Assembly (NCBI GenBank): GCA_944393475.1
Contig: CALYAI010000112.1
Coordinates: 1-32,163, forward strand
Source: an uncultured Clostridia bacterium
GTDB taxonomy: Bacteria; Bacillota; Clostridia; TANB77; CAG-508
DNA length: 32,163 nt
Direction of reading: 5' to 3'
The translations under genes and the position numbers were made by a program. The notes under the pieces were generated by a model. It worked only from the letters and a program-made list of their open reading frames with translations. It was not told where the DNA came from and made no database searches. The stretch's first letter is position 1; each line of letters opens with the position of its first letter. Below, one piece after another: positions 16,718 to 23,259 of this stretch.

Positions 16718-18396
16718 TCTTTAAACCACCCTGCTGTTTTCTGTGCTTTTGCGATGTTCACCATCATCTGTTTACAGGCCATAACATCGGCGTCAAACAG
16801 GTCGATGCGCTGCGTCGGCATGATCTTTTCAAACCGCACAAAATCGTCGCTGTCCTCTATTGCTTTCACGTTTGAGATGCAGTACTCGTATGCCTTGTTG
16901 TGCACATAGTAAAATTTCTTTTGCTTGACCTGCCGCTCGATGCGGCGGAATCCCTCTGTCTTTTCCACATACCGCTGCAGCTGGTTTTTTATGTTGAAAT
17001 TTGCCTTTTTCATCTTCAAAACAAATTCATGGCTGTAGCGCTGGTCGTAGCCGATCACGCGAATTTTAAAGCCGAGCTGCCGCATGGCAATGAACCATTT
17101 GACCACGTCCTCATACTCGATCACGTCTCCGTTGCAGAGCGTGAGCCAGTCCTGCTCGACCCACCAGAAAAACGGGATGTTGTCCGTTTCGGCTTTTTCC
17201 TGCGCGGCTGTGACCGGCATAAACGCATGAGCGATGCAGATGTCCACATCGTTGTAAACGCCGTGCAGCGCCGCACCGGTCAGGTCGTACATTTTGGAAA
17301 GATCGGCACCGCCGTACCACTGGATCGGCAACCGTGCAAGCTCTTCAAGCGTCCAGTTGTAATTCTGGTCGCTGGCCTGCACTTCAAACACGTCAAAGTA
17401 AGCCTTTGTGTTTGACGTGTACACATTTAAGGACTTGTTCAAAAACTCCTGGCGTGTTCCTGGATCGTTCTGTGCCTGCAGGCTCTCGTTTAAAATGTCC
17501 TGCGGGCGGATCGTCACGCCGTAATTTGGATTAGCCTTCTCATGCTCTACCGGGTTCGTGTAATCGTCCGGGTCGTCCGCCTCGCAGATAAAAATGAAAT
17601 ACTCATCGTCTTTTTTCGTGCCGCGCATGACCTCTTTACAGTATTGCAAACGCCGGTAACAGAATGAATTAATATTTGAACCGGCCGACGTGATTCCGAT
17701 CAAAAGCTTATTGACGTAGGCTTTCATGGCCTGCTTGTACACAAAGTAGTCGTTTTCGCTTTTATAAGCGTGTATTTCATCTAGGATAAAGATGTTTCCG
17801 TTTATACCGTCTGCGCGTTTGCTGTCGGCGGCCAGCGCCTGGATGCGTATTTCGCCATCCGAAAACTTTCGGCTGATGGAGTGCTCCGCGTTATTATCCA
17901 GGATGCGGAAATTCTCTTCCTCGCCCATGCGGCGGATGTTGTCGCGGATATTATTGAACGCTTCCAGAGCACGTTCCAGCTTTTGCGCCACGATGTTGAC
18001 GTTTGCAAACGACGCGCGGTCCAGAAACGCCAGCGCCCACGCCAAAGCCGACGCAAAAAAGGTTTTGCTGTTTTTTCTGGGCAAAAAAATGAACGCCTCT
18101 TTGAATCGGCGTTCGTCTGTGCCGGCGATGTAAAAGCCGGCAATGTTGAAACAGATGAAAATTTCCCAGTCTTCGAGCAAAAACGGCTTGCTGCGCGCCG
18201 GGCCTTTGATGTGGCAGAATGTCATTTCTATAAAGCTGATAACAAAATCTGCCTTTTCTTTTTTAAATTCCCAAATGGGATTTTTTAAATCTGCCAAAAA
18301 CCGCTTGCAGGCCAGCACGCGCATCTCATTGGCAACGATCTTGCCATCCGCCACGTTCTGCGCCCACTTTTTTACGGCCGAAAAGCGTGATTTCAT
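16714..18396 (-). CDS. Terminase large subunit
   Basis: A 560-residue packaging motor. The ATPase has a Walker-A-like PRKNSKT (about 106-112) and Walker B FILDE (203-207). The nuclease has acidic residues at GADLSKMYDLTG (D365), IGYDQRY (D451) and FDADVMACK (D535/D537). It belongs to the YmfN/HK97-like large terminases, which usually cut at cos sites. The presence of an HNH gene upstream fits this. It overlaps the small subunit gene by four bases. Confidence 0.95.
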   Translation of the reverse strand: MKSRFSAVKKWAQNVADGKIVANEMRVLACKRFLADLKNPIWEFKKEKADFVISFIEMTFCHIKGPARSKPFLLEDWEIFICFNIAGFYIAGTDERRFKEAFIFLPRKNSKTFFASALAWALAFLDRASFANVNIVAQKLERALEAFNNIRDNIRRMGEEENFRILDNNAEHSISRKFSDGEIRIQALAADSKRADGINGNIFILDEIHAYKSENDYFVYKQAMKAYVNKLLIGITSAGSNINSFCYRRLQYCKEVMRGTKKDDEYFIFICEADDPDDYTNPVEHEKANPNYGVTIRPQDILNESLQAQNDPGTRQEFLNKSLNVYTSNTKAYFDVFEVQASDQNYNWTLEELARLPIQWYGGADLSKMYDLTGAALHGVYNDVDICIAHAFMPVTAAQEKAETDNIPFFWWVEQDWLTLCNGDVIEYEDVVKWFIAMRQLGFKIRVIGYDQRYSHEFVLKMKKANFNIKNQLQRYVEKTEGFRRIERQVKQKKFYYVHNKAYEYCISNVKAIEDSDDFVRFEKIMPTQRIDLFDADVMACKQMMVNIAKAQKTAGWFKD

Positions 18397-18725
18397 GCGC
18401 CTCCCAGCTTCCGAAGCGCCGCCTCCAATGCCGTTTCTTTCGGCTTCGGCTTTACGTCCGCCTTTTCGAACGCTTTCGGATTCAGGCAGAGCAGGTCGGA
18501 GTATTTTGCGATGTCTGCGCGCAGTTTTTCAAGCGTGATGACGGCCGGGGCTCTGACCTGCATTGCCTCTGTATCGACCGATTTTTTCAGCTTTTCGTAC
18601 TGTTCGATGATGCCGGCATAAACGTCAATAACCCGGTCATATTCCGGCCGGTAAACGCCGAGCGTTTTCATGCATTCTATGGTTTTATTTTTTATTGTTG
18701 CTCGGTCTGTCTGCCGCCTCGGCAC
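18393..18725 (-). CDS. Terminase small subunit (P27 family)
   Basis: A 110-residue DNA-recognition subunit. LGVYRPEYDRVIDVYAGIIEQYEKLKK and LRADIAKYSDLLCLNPKAFEK are typical of P27-type small terminases. The start is GTG 18725 behind GAGGAGGTGAGG. It overlaps the large subunit gene. Confidence 0.88.
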   Translation of the reverse strand: MPRRQTDRATIKNKTIECMKTLGVYRPEYDRVIDVYAGIIEQYEKLKKSVDTEAMQVRAPAVITLEKLRADIAKYSDLLCLNPKAFEKADVKPKPKETALEAALRKLGGA

Positions 18726-18801
18726 GTCCTCACCTCCTCAAAGTTTTCATTTTCCGCGCATTTGGACGATGCTACCCGTCTCCATAGGGAGGGGCAGGCG
18801 T

Positions 18802-19041
18802 TTATTTTTCGTCAGAGGGGGGGTTAAAAATCACCGTGCATTCCTGTACGTTCAGCGTAATGCCTGCAGGGCTTTCCAAAACGTCCAAAAGGCCGTCTCT
18901 GGACAGCCCTTCGTCCACCTCGATCTTGCGGTTTATGTACGAGATCGCCTCATTGATCAGGTCGACTTCCTTTGTCATTCCCTTTGTGAAAAGTTTTGCT
19001 TTCAGATCAGCCAGGTTTTCAATCAGTTCAGATCTTTCCAT
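18802..19041 (-). CDS. Small helical protein between HNH nuclease and terminase
   Basis: A 79-residue acidic, helix-rich protein with ATG behind GGAGG. It overlaps the HNH gene by 14 bp and is separated from TerS by 76 bp. I do not recognise it. Position suggests a DNA packaging accessory role. Confidence 0.7.
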   Translation of the reverse strand: MERSELIENLADLKAKLFTKGMTKEVDLINEAISYINRKIEVDEGLSRDGLLDVLESPAGITLNVQECTVIFNPPSDEK

Positions 19042-19330
19042 TCTTTTTCCTCCAATCCTCGCCTGGTTTTGTAATGGACTGCAGCCACAGGCCGAGCGCG
19101 GTCAGCTCGCCTGTCTGCCGGTTTTCCAGTTTGTTATGTGTGGCGAACGACACAGAAATCAGGTTCCAGTCGCAGTATCGCCACTGCGGATATTCGTCGG
19201 CCGGGTAGATGTGGTGCACGATGGTCGCCTCGACCGCTTTGCCGTACCAGGCTGCCACGCGGTCTTTATACCCGTCCAGCGCAAGAATGTGCTTTCTCTT
19301 CCTGTGCCAGCGTGCGGAGTCATAGCGCAT
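19028..19330 (-). CDS. HNH endonuclease (packaging-associated)
   Basis: A 100-residue protein with the HNH signature VHHIYP, WNLISV, THNKLE. Genes of this type directly upstream of terminases in cos phages are needed for genome end cleavage. ATG 19330 lies six bases from GGGAGG. An in-frame ATG at 19345 is less well placed. Confidence 0.9.
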   Translation of the reverse strand: MRYDSARWHRKRKHILALDGYKDRVAAWYGKAVEATIVHHIYPADEYPQWRYCDWNLISVSFATHNKLENRQTGELTALGLWLQSITKPGEDWRKKNGKI

Positions 19331-19547
19331 GAGCATCCTCCCCATCGTCGTAATAATGCGCCAGCTTATAAGCGATGCTCCAGCACTCGGCAGCCATCTC
19401 CTCGTAGGCGTTTATCTTCTTTTGCATTCTGAGCCACGCCTCGCCGCCCATTTCTTCTTTGTTTGCGCGCCTGCGCAGCTTCTCGGCCTTTTCCTTGAGC
19501 TGTTCGCTTTGCTGCCGGTATTCCTCGGCAAGTTCCGTTATCTTCAT
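19320..19547 (-). CDS. Small coiled-coil protein, first gene of the late operon
   Basis: A 75-residue protein. The first 50 residues are a charged helix (KITELAEEYRQQSEQLKEKA) and the rest is helical. There is no recognised family. The ATG has only a weak ribosome binding site (GGTG) and begins 12 bases after the T-run of an intrinsic terminator, so it is expressed only by readthrough or from a promoter I cannot see. Confidence 0.65.
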   Translation of the reverse strand: MKITELAEEYRQQSEQLKEKAEKLRRRANKEEMGGEAWLRMQKKINAYEEMAAECWSIAYKLAHYYDDGEDAHAL

Positions 19548-19558
19548 AAAACACCAAT

Positions 19559-19585
19559 AAAAAAAGCCCCCGAAAATTCGGAGGC
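19559..19585 (-). terminator. Intrinsic terminator directly before the late operon
   Basis: On the minus strand GCCTCCGAA pairs with TTCGGGGGC (one T-G pair) and is followed by seven T residues. The wobble pair is a mismatch on the other strand, so the terminator is directed leftward. It stops transcription coming from the early operon just ahead of the first late gene, an arrangement used for antitermination control. Confidence 0.85.
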
Positions 19586-19602
19586 GTAATGCAGTTTAGA
19601 AT

Positions 19603-19639
19603 AAAAATATTTGAAAAAATGCAAAAAAGTTTGAAAAAA
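19603..19639 (+). promoter_or_regulatory. Phased A-tracts (UP element / curved DNA)
   Basis: Four A-tracts (19603-19607, 19614-19619, 19623-19628, 19634-19639) recur about every 10-11 bp directly upstream of a consensus promoter. Phased A-tracts bend DNA and act as UP elements for RNA polymerase alpha subunits. Confidence 0.6.
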
Positions 19640-19642
19640 GCA

Positions 19643-19671
19643 TTGACATACTCTTATTAGTATGTTATAAT
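19643..19671 (+). promoter_or_regulatory. Perfect consensus sigma-A promoter with palindromic operator
   Basis: TTGACA (19643-19648), 17 bp, TATAAT (19666-19671). The spacer region holds the inverted repeat ACATACTcttattAGTATGT (19646-19665), 7-bp perfect arms. The ribbon-helix-helix protein of the cassette is the likely ligand. This is the strongest promoter by sequence in the window. Confidence 0.9.
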
Positions 19672-19706
19672 ATATACATCAGATGAGGAAAGGAGGTGAA
19701 CAAAAA

Positions 19707-19799
19707 ATGGAGTACATAATCAGTTTGGCCAACCTGATTACAGCGATTATCTCCCTTGCAACAGCGATAATTGCTTACAGATTTGCCAAACGTCAATAG
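19707..19799 (+). CDS. Hydrophobic micropeptide 1 (30 aa)
   Basis: A 30-residue peptide with an excellent ribosome binding site (AAAGGAGGTGAAC, seven bases from the ATG). Residues 3-24 form one continuous transmembrane helix rich in Ile, Leu and Ala. The C-terminus YRFAKRQ is basic, predicting an inner-membrane peptide with the tail in the cytoplasm. Size and layout resemble type I toxin peptides and holin-like toxins, though no family match can be claimed. It is the first gene behind the strongest promoter in the phage. Confidence 0.75.
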   Translation: MEYIISLANLITAIISLATAIIAYRFAKRQ

Positions 19800-19801
19800 C
19801 G

Positions 19802-19822
19802 GTGCGGGGCGAAAGCCCCCAC
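19802..19822 (+). other. GNRA-capped hairpin between micropeptides
   Basis: GTG-C-GGGGC pairs with GCCCC-CAC around the tetraloop GAAA, with one bulged C. There is no T-run after it, so it is not a terminator. It begins two bases after the stop of micropeptide 1 and may stabilise the upstream message or lower expression of the second peptide. Confidence 0.6.
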
Positions 19823-19852
19823 TGCTTACAGTGTACACCATTTTGAAGCAAA

Positions 19853-19948
19853 ATGCAAGCAGTAGAAATCATTACAATGTGCATCAGCATAGCTGCGCTT
19901 TGCATCAGTGCCGCAGCGCTGATAACCGTACTGAAAAGGAGAAAGTAA
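19853..19948 (+). CDS. Hydrophobic micropeptide 2 (31 aa)
   Basis: A 31-residue peptide with a transmembrane helix (about residues 6-27) and the basic tail LKRRK. The layout repeats that of micropeptide 1 (short N-terminus, one helix, basic end), but the sequence differs. The ribosome binding site is weak (GAAG). The stop TAA abuts the ATG of the RHH gene, and the AAAAGGAG inside its last codons is the binding site for that gene, so translation is coupled. Confidence 0.6.
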   Translation: MQAVEIITMCISIAALCISAAALITVLKRRK

Positions 19949-20155
19949 ATGCCCGAAGAAAAGAGAAAGACACACACGAGCAGCGCGGTTAAACGCCGTT
20001 ACAACAGCAAGGTCTACTCGACCGTTGCCGTACAGCTGCCGAAGGAGCTTGTTGCCGAGTTCAAAGCGCTTTGCAAAGAAAACGGCGAATCACAGGCAAG
20101 CATCGTAAAAAAAGCGATCGAACAGTATATTGCCGAGCACAAAGCGGAGGAGTAA
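19949..20155 (+). CDS. Ribbon-helix-helix (Arc/CopG-like) regulator
   Basis: A 68-residue protein. A basic N-terminal arm of about 25 residues precedes the ribbon (STVAVQLP) and two helices (KELVAEFKALCKENG, SQASIVKKAIEQYIAEHK) of the RHH fold. Such proteins bind short inverted repeats as dimers of dimers. The inverted repeat in the cassette promoter is the obvious target, giving autoregulation. It could also be an antitoxin for the micropeptides or a repressor acting on early or late phage genes. Confidence 0.85.
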   Translation: MPEEKRKTHTSSAVKRRYNSKVYSTVAVQLPKELVAEFKALCKENGESQASIVKKAIEQYIAEHKAEE

Positions 20156-20165
20156 AACCCTCCGC

Positions 20166-20284
20166 TTCTTTCTTTGAAAGGGGTGCAGCCCGGATGACCG
20201 GGCTGCGTGAAAAGTATATCGGCTGCTTGCCTGCCGTAACTTTTGACCGGCGCGCTGCGGATGGCGCGCCTCTTAAAGAAAGGG
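20166..20284 (+). ncRNA. Candidate structured RNA downstream of the RHH gene
   Basis: A closing helix (20168-20177 with 20273-20282, ten pairs including one G-U that only exists on the plus strand) encloses three hairpins: 20185-20193/20198-20206 (9 perfect pairs, loop ATGA), 20220-20223/20233-20236 (4 pairs) and 20249-20255/20264-20270 (7 perfect G-C-only pairs, 8-base loop). This is a multi-branched fold in an otherwise gene-free stretch. It starts 11 bp after the RHH stop. No known RNA class is recognised, and it could simply be a processed 3' end. Confidence 0.5.
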
Positions 20285-20340
20285 AAAAGCAAATGTCTTT
20301 CTCTGTCACATCTGCCAGTTTAATATTATCACACTTTTTT

Positions 20341-20380
20341 ACCTGCATTCTACTACATTTACCTGCATTTACCTGCATCT
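20341..20380. repeat. Four tandem 10-bp repeats (ACCTGCATTT)
   Basis: Units are ACCTGCATTC, TACTACATTT (degenerate), ACCTGCATTT and ACCTGCATCT. A period of 10 bp places every copy on the same face of the helix, like iterons or a cooperative operator. The repeats overlap the last codons of the late regulator gene and lie in the stretch between early and late operons. Confidence 0.7.
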
Positions 20381-20802
20381 TTTTGTGATACGGTTTCAAA
20401 CTTCACCATACTAAGCGCTGTTGGGTGCACGCGCATGACCATGTGGTTATATGTGTACCCCTCGCGCACGGCGATTTCTTCAAACGTGGCGCCGTTCAGG
20501 TACCGCCACGCAAGCACGCGGCGGTGCAGCGGGCTTTTGACCGCGTCGATGGCCTGCACAATGGCGCTGCGGGCTGCGAACGCCTCGCGCACCTTGTCTT
20601 CCAGTTGCCGCTTTTTATCCACGATGTCATCCACAACAGCCATGCGGTCCTTGCCGCTGCCGCCTTTCGGTTCGGCGGAGAGCACGGCCGTCATTTTTTC
20701 AGCCTGAGACCGCAGGCGTTCTATCTCATCATAAATCCTGTCCGTCTCTTTTTGCAGCTGTATGTACTGCTGCAGCCGCTGTTTTTTGTCACTGTTCGTC
20801 AT
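20359..20802 (-). CDS. Late transcription regulator, sigma-70 region 4-like (ArpU/RinA type)
   Basis: A 147-residue protein. The first 85 residues are a long coiled coil. Residues about 90-130 (SPLHRRVLAWRYLNGATFEEIAVREGYTYNHMVMRVHPTAL) form a region-4-like helix-turn-helix. In Firmicutes phages this kind of protein is the last early gene and activates late operon transcription. Here it is exactly that, just before the terminator and late genes. Its last codons lie in the 10-bp repeats. Confidence 0.82.
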   Translation of the reverse strand: MTNSDKKQRLQQYIQLQKETDRIYDEIERLRSQAEKMTAVLSAEPKGGSGKDRMAVVDDIVDKKRQLEDKVREAFAARSAIVQAIDAVKSPLHRRVLAWRYLNGATFEEIAVREGYTYNHMVMRVHPTALSMVKFETVSQKDAGKCR

Positions 20803-20989
20803 AGCCGTGCTCCTTTGCGTAGTTTCTTAAAATCTCGATCGCCGCATCCCACTTGCTGTCGTTTTCCGGCGGCTTCGGCGGCAGCGAGCCAGCCTGGCGC
20901 ATGTATGGGCAAAACTGCTTGTGACACACTGCCTTGCCATACCCGCAGTCCACGCGCCAGATGCAGCGCTTTTTGGTGCAGATAATCAT
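20789..20989 (-). CDS. Cys-rich miniprotein (66 aa)
   Basis: A 66-residue protein with five cysteines in its first half (CTKKRC, DCGYGKAVC, FCPYM), spaced for a small zinc site. The ATG overlaps the stop of the MazG-like gene. The family is not recognised, although such proteins are common in this part of Clostridia phage genomes. Confidence 0.7.
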   Translation of the reverse strand: MIICTKKRCIWRVDCGYGKAVCHKQFCPYMRQAGSLPPKPPENDSKWDAAIEILRNYAKEHGYDEQ

Positions 20990-21285
20990 TTATCTATCTC
21001 CATTCGCTTTTCCAGCCGTTCCAGCTTTCTGTCAACGATTTCGTGCATATCCTTTTGTGCTTCAAAAATGATTTCAATCTGCGCCAGCATAATATAAACA
21101 TCGGCCATTTCCTCTACGATTTGACCGCGTGCGCCTTTGGCATTCCTGAAATCCTTGCACAAGGCTTTTGTCAGTTCGCTCATCTCCTCAATGGCCATAA
21201 GCATTTGCTGGCTCGTTCCGTAGTGCCGGATCGCTTTCATGATGATCTCTTTATCTCCGATCGCCGGGAAGTCAGCGAGTGTCAT
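20986..21285 (-). CDS. MazG-like nucleotide pyrophosphohydrolase
   Basis: A 99-residue all-alpha protein with the paired acidic motifs EEMSELTKAL and EEMADVYIMLAQIE, which carry the Mg-binding residues of MazG-like NTP pyrophosphatases. It may cleave (d)NTPs or alarmone-type nucleotides during infection. ATG 21285 follows GGAGAAGG. A further ATG at 21309 is in frame but lies within the preceding gene. Confidence 0.85.
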   Translation of the reverse strand: MTLADFPAIGDKEIIMKAIRHYGTSQQMLMAIEEMSELTKALCKDFRNAKGARGQIVEEMADVYIMLAQIEIIFEAQKDMHEIVDRKLERLEKRMEIDK

Positions 21286-21475
21286 GCCTTCTCCTCCTTT
21301 TTCTTTCAATGCGCCGGGCTTTCGCCACCGTCGCGATCGAAGCGACCAGCTGCCGGCTGCGTGGTTTGAATGCTTCGCAGAAGCGTGGCCGCATGCTTAA
21401 ATACATATCCGCCAGTGGGCAGAATGCGCCCTGGTTGTTTTCGCAGTCAAAACAGGTGATCTCTTTTTCTTTCAT
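21272..21475 (-). CDS. Small Cys-containing protein (67 aa)
   Basis: A 67-residue protein. CFDCENN-GAFCPLA and a later FCEAF give four cysteines in a zinc-finger-like spacing, followed by a basic tail (ARRIERKRRRR). It overlaps the zinc-ribbon gene stop by four bases. The role is unknown, but the basic tail suggests nucleic acid binding. Confidence 0.65.
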   Translation of the reverse strand: MKEKEITCFDCENNQGAFCPLADMYLSMRPRFCEAFKPRSRQLVASIATVAKARRIERKRRRRHDTR

Positions 21476-21750
21476 TCCTCTTCCTCCCCGTTCCAGTCGA
21501 TGCGCTGGCCGCAGTGTGGACAGTACTTGCAGCCGATGATGCCGCATGCGCCGCACGACGGGCATTGCAGTTCACCGTTTTGCATATCGATATTGCCGGC
21601 CTTGTCTTTGAATACCGGCGCCTGCGGGCACTGTTTTTCCAGTGCCCGGACAGCCAGACGCATGGTGTACTTTTCCTTCTCAGCAATACCGTCCTGCCCC
21701 TGCATGGCTTTTAAACAGGCAATGTGCGGTTTAAACTCTTTCCTTGTCAT
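21472..21750 (-). CDS. Zinc-ribbon protein (92 aa)
   Basis: A 92-residue protein. The N-terminal helices (EFKPHIACLKAMQGQDGIAEKEKYTMRLAVRALEKQ) precede a C-terminal zinc ribbon with CPSCGACG and CKYCPHCGQ pairs. This two-part protein is widespread in Firmicutes phages, with no assigned function. ATG 21750 is behind GGAGG and overlaps the upstream stop. Confidence 0.75.
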   Translation of the reverse strand: MTRKEFKPHIACLKAMQGQDGIAEKEKYTMRLAVRALEKQCPQAPVFKDKAGNIDMQNGELQCPSCGACGIIGCKYCPHCGQRIDWNGEEEE

Positions 21751-22301
21751 GCTTTTTCCTCCATTCTTCCATCAATAAGCTGCACCAGTTTATGCAACTC
21801 TTGCACAAGGCTCGTTTCCTGCACCTGAAACGGCATGATGACCGCCTGCATCATAAAACCTGCTTTGGCCACAGCATACGGCTGACCGTTGTCCAATCGA
21901 CGTTCAAAAAACTGGACAATGTCCCGCACATCCGAAAAAGGCGCCAGGTATTTGCTGTTCACAAACAGTACGCCATCTTTCGCCCGAAACGGTTTCAGCG
22001 TTGTACCATTCAAAACAACGGATACTCCCATCTCTTCTATGAAGTATTCACTGGTGTCGGTGTCCTCCAGATGAAATCCATCCGGCTCTACGCACCTTGT
22101 GTTCCAACTTTCGCGCTGCTTTTCCGGTACGTCAAAAATGGACAAAACACTTTCTTCATCCAGCAAAGGCAGATCGTACACGGGGTAAAGCGCTACCCCG
22201 TCGCCGATATACTGTGTGACAGTTCCGTTGCTGTCGCAATGATTTAAAATCATTACCTGTTTCATCTTTTTGCATATCGCTGCAATACTTTTAATTTTCA
22301 T
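21747..22301 (-). CDS. Unknown early protein (184 aa)
   Basis: A 184-residue soluble protein, mixed alpha/beta, with no motif I can name. The middle (VSVVLNGTTLKPFRAKDGVLFVNSKYLAPF) is beta-rich and the end is helical. The start is ATG 22301 behind GGAGG, overlapping the coiled-coil gene by 11 bp. It lies in the replication/recombination block, so a DNA-metabolism role is possible but unproven. Confidence 0.7.
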   Translation of the reverse strand: MKIKSIAAICKKMKQVMILNHCDSNGTVTQYIGDGVALYPVYDLPLLDEESVLSIFDVPEKQRESWNTRCVEPDGFHLEDTDTSEYFIEEMGVSVVLNGTTLKPFRAKDGVLFVNSKYLAPFSDVRDIVQFFERRLDNGQPYAVAKAGFMMQAVIMPFQVQETSLVQELHKLVQLIDGRMEEKA

Positions 22302-23256
22302 TTCCTGCCTCCATTCTGTCTGCGGCAGCGCGCAGGGTGGCGGCAATGCCGGCTGCGAGCTGCGCCGCGTTTGCATGTCCTTTGCTTTTTAGCTTCTGCA
22401 CGGCTTCGGCTGTTTCGTTTGCAGTCGACTGCAAATCGGCAAAAAGGAATTTCAGCCGCACGACATCGGCGTCGGCGCCGGCGGCTTTGGCCTTTTTCTC
22501 GGCTTCCTGCAGCTTCTCTTCGCGCGTGGCGGCTGCGGTCTTCAGCTTTTCGATCTCGGCCTTTGCCTTTTTCAGTTCGGCGGCTGATGCCTGCCGGGCC
22601 TTTTCCTCGGCTTTTTTCACCGCTTCGCGCTGCGCTTTTTTAACAGCTCTCAGTTCTTCGTCTTTCTTCTTTTCCGCTTCTTCCACGGCCATGCGCACGG
22701 CCTGCTCATCGGTCACGACCTGCACCGTCTGCTGGTTCTCTTTGTCAGCCAGCTGCGCGGTCAGTTCCTCGATTTTGCGGTAGGCTTCCTCCAGCTCGGC
22801 TGTGTCCGGTTCAGGCTGCGCGGCCTGCGCTTCGCCGAGGTCAAAGGTCAGCTGCTCGATTCTCTTTTTGTACTGCTCGACCAGTTCCTTGAGCTCGCGC
22901 ACGGAGGTGTCCTCCATGTCGTGCTGCTCTAAAAATTCATCGCGTTCCAGGCTGTCGATCTGGCTGATCAGTTCCAGCTTGGTGATGCCGGCTGCGGCGT
23001 GCTCCTCAATAAACTTGGCGCCCAGCCGCTCGTAGGCGGCTATGTACGCATAGGCCTGGCGCTTTTTCAGGCCGACGGCGTCCTGCACATAGTCGTCGAA
23101 CGTCTCGTAGCCCATTTCAAGGTACAGTTTGTCGTCGCGCATTGTTTTCAGATCGCGGCAGACCTGTGCCAGCGCCTGGGCTGCGATCTGGCCGTTGGCC
23201 ATGATCCGGCTGTGGGTCGCAAAAGCCGTCTCCCTTTTTGCAAGTGATGTTTCCAT
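22291..23256 (-). CDS. HTH-like plus long coiled-coil protein (321 aa)
   Basis: A 321-residue protein. Residues 1-110 hold a helical domain with LYLEMGYETFDDYVQDAVGLKKRQAYAYI, resembling DUF3102/KorB-like DNA-binding segments in mobile elements of Clostridia. Residues about 115-290 are a charged coiled coil with many AEEKA-type units. It probably binds DNA and oligomerises, and may act in partition or replication. It follows the PcfJ-like gene with a three-base gap. Confidence 0.7.
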   Translation of the reverse strand: METSLAKRETAFATHSRIMANGQIAAQALAQVCRDLKTMRDDKLYLEMGYETFDDYVQDAVGLKKRQAYAYIAAYERLGAKFIEEHAAAGITKLELISQIDSLERDEFLEQHDMEDTSVRELKELVEQYKKRIEQLTFDLGEAQAAQPEPDTAELEEAYRKIEELTAQLADKENQQTVQVVTDEQAVRMAVEEAEKKKDEELRAVKKAQREAVKKAEEKARQASAAELKKAKAEIEKLKTAAATREEKLQEAEKKAKAAGADADVVRLKFLFADLQSTANETAEAVQKLKSKGHANAAQLAAGIAATLRAAADRMEAGNEN

Positions 23257-23259
23257 TCT

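Noticed and set aside
20293..20388. Plus-strand 31-residue hydrophobic ORF downstream of the structured RNA
   Set aside because: It has only a loosely placed GGG-containing ribosome binding site, and its second half is the 10-bp repeat array overlapping the convergent late regulator gene. The amino acid pattern is a by-product of the repeats.
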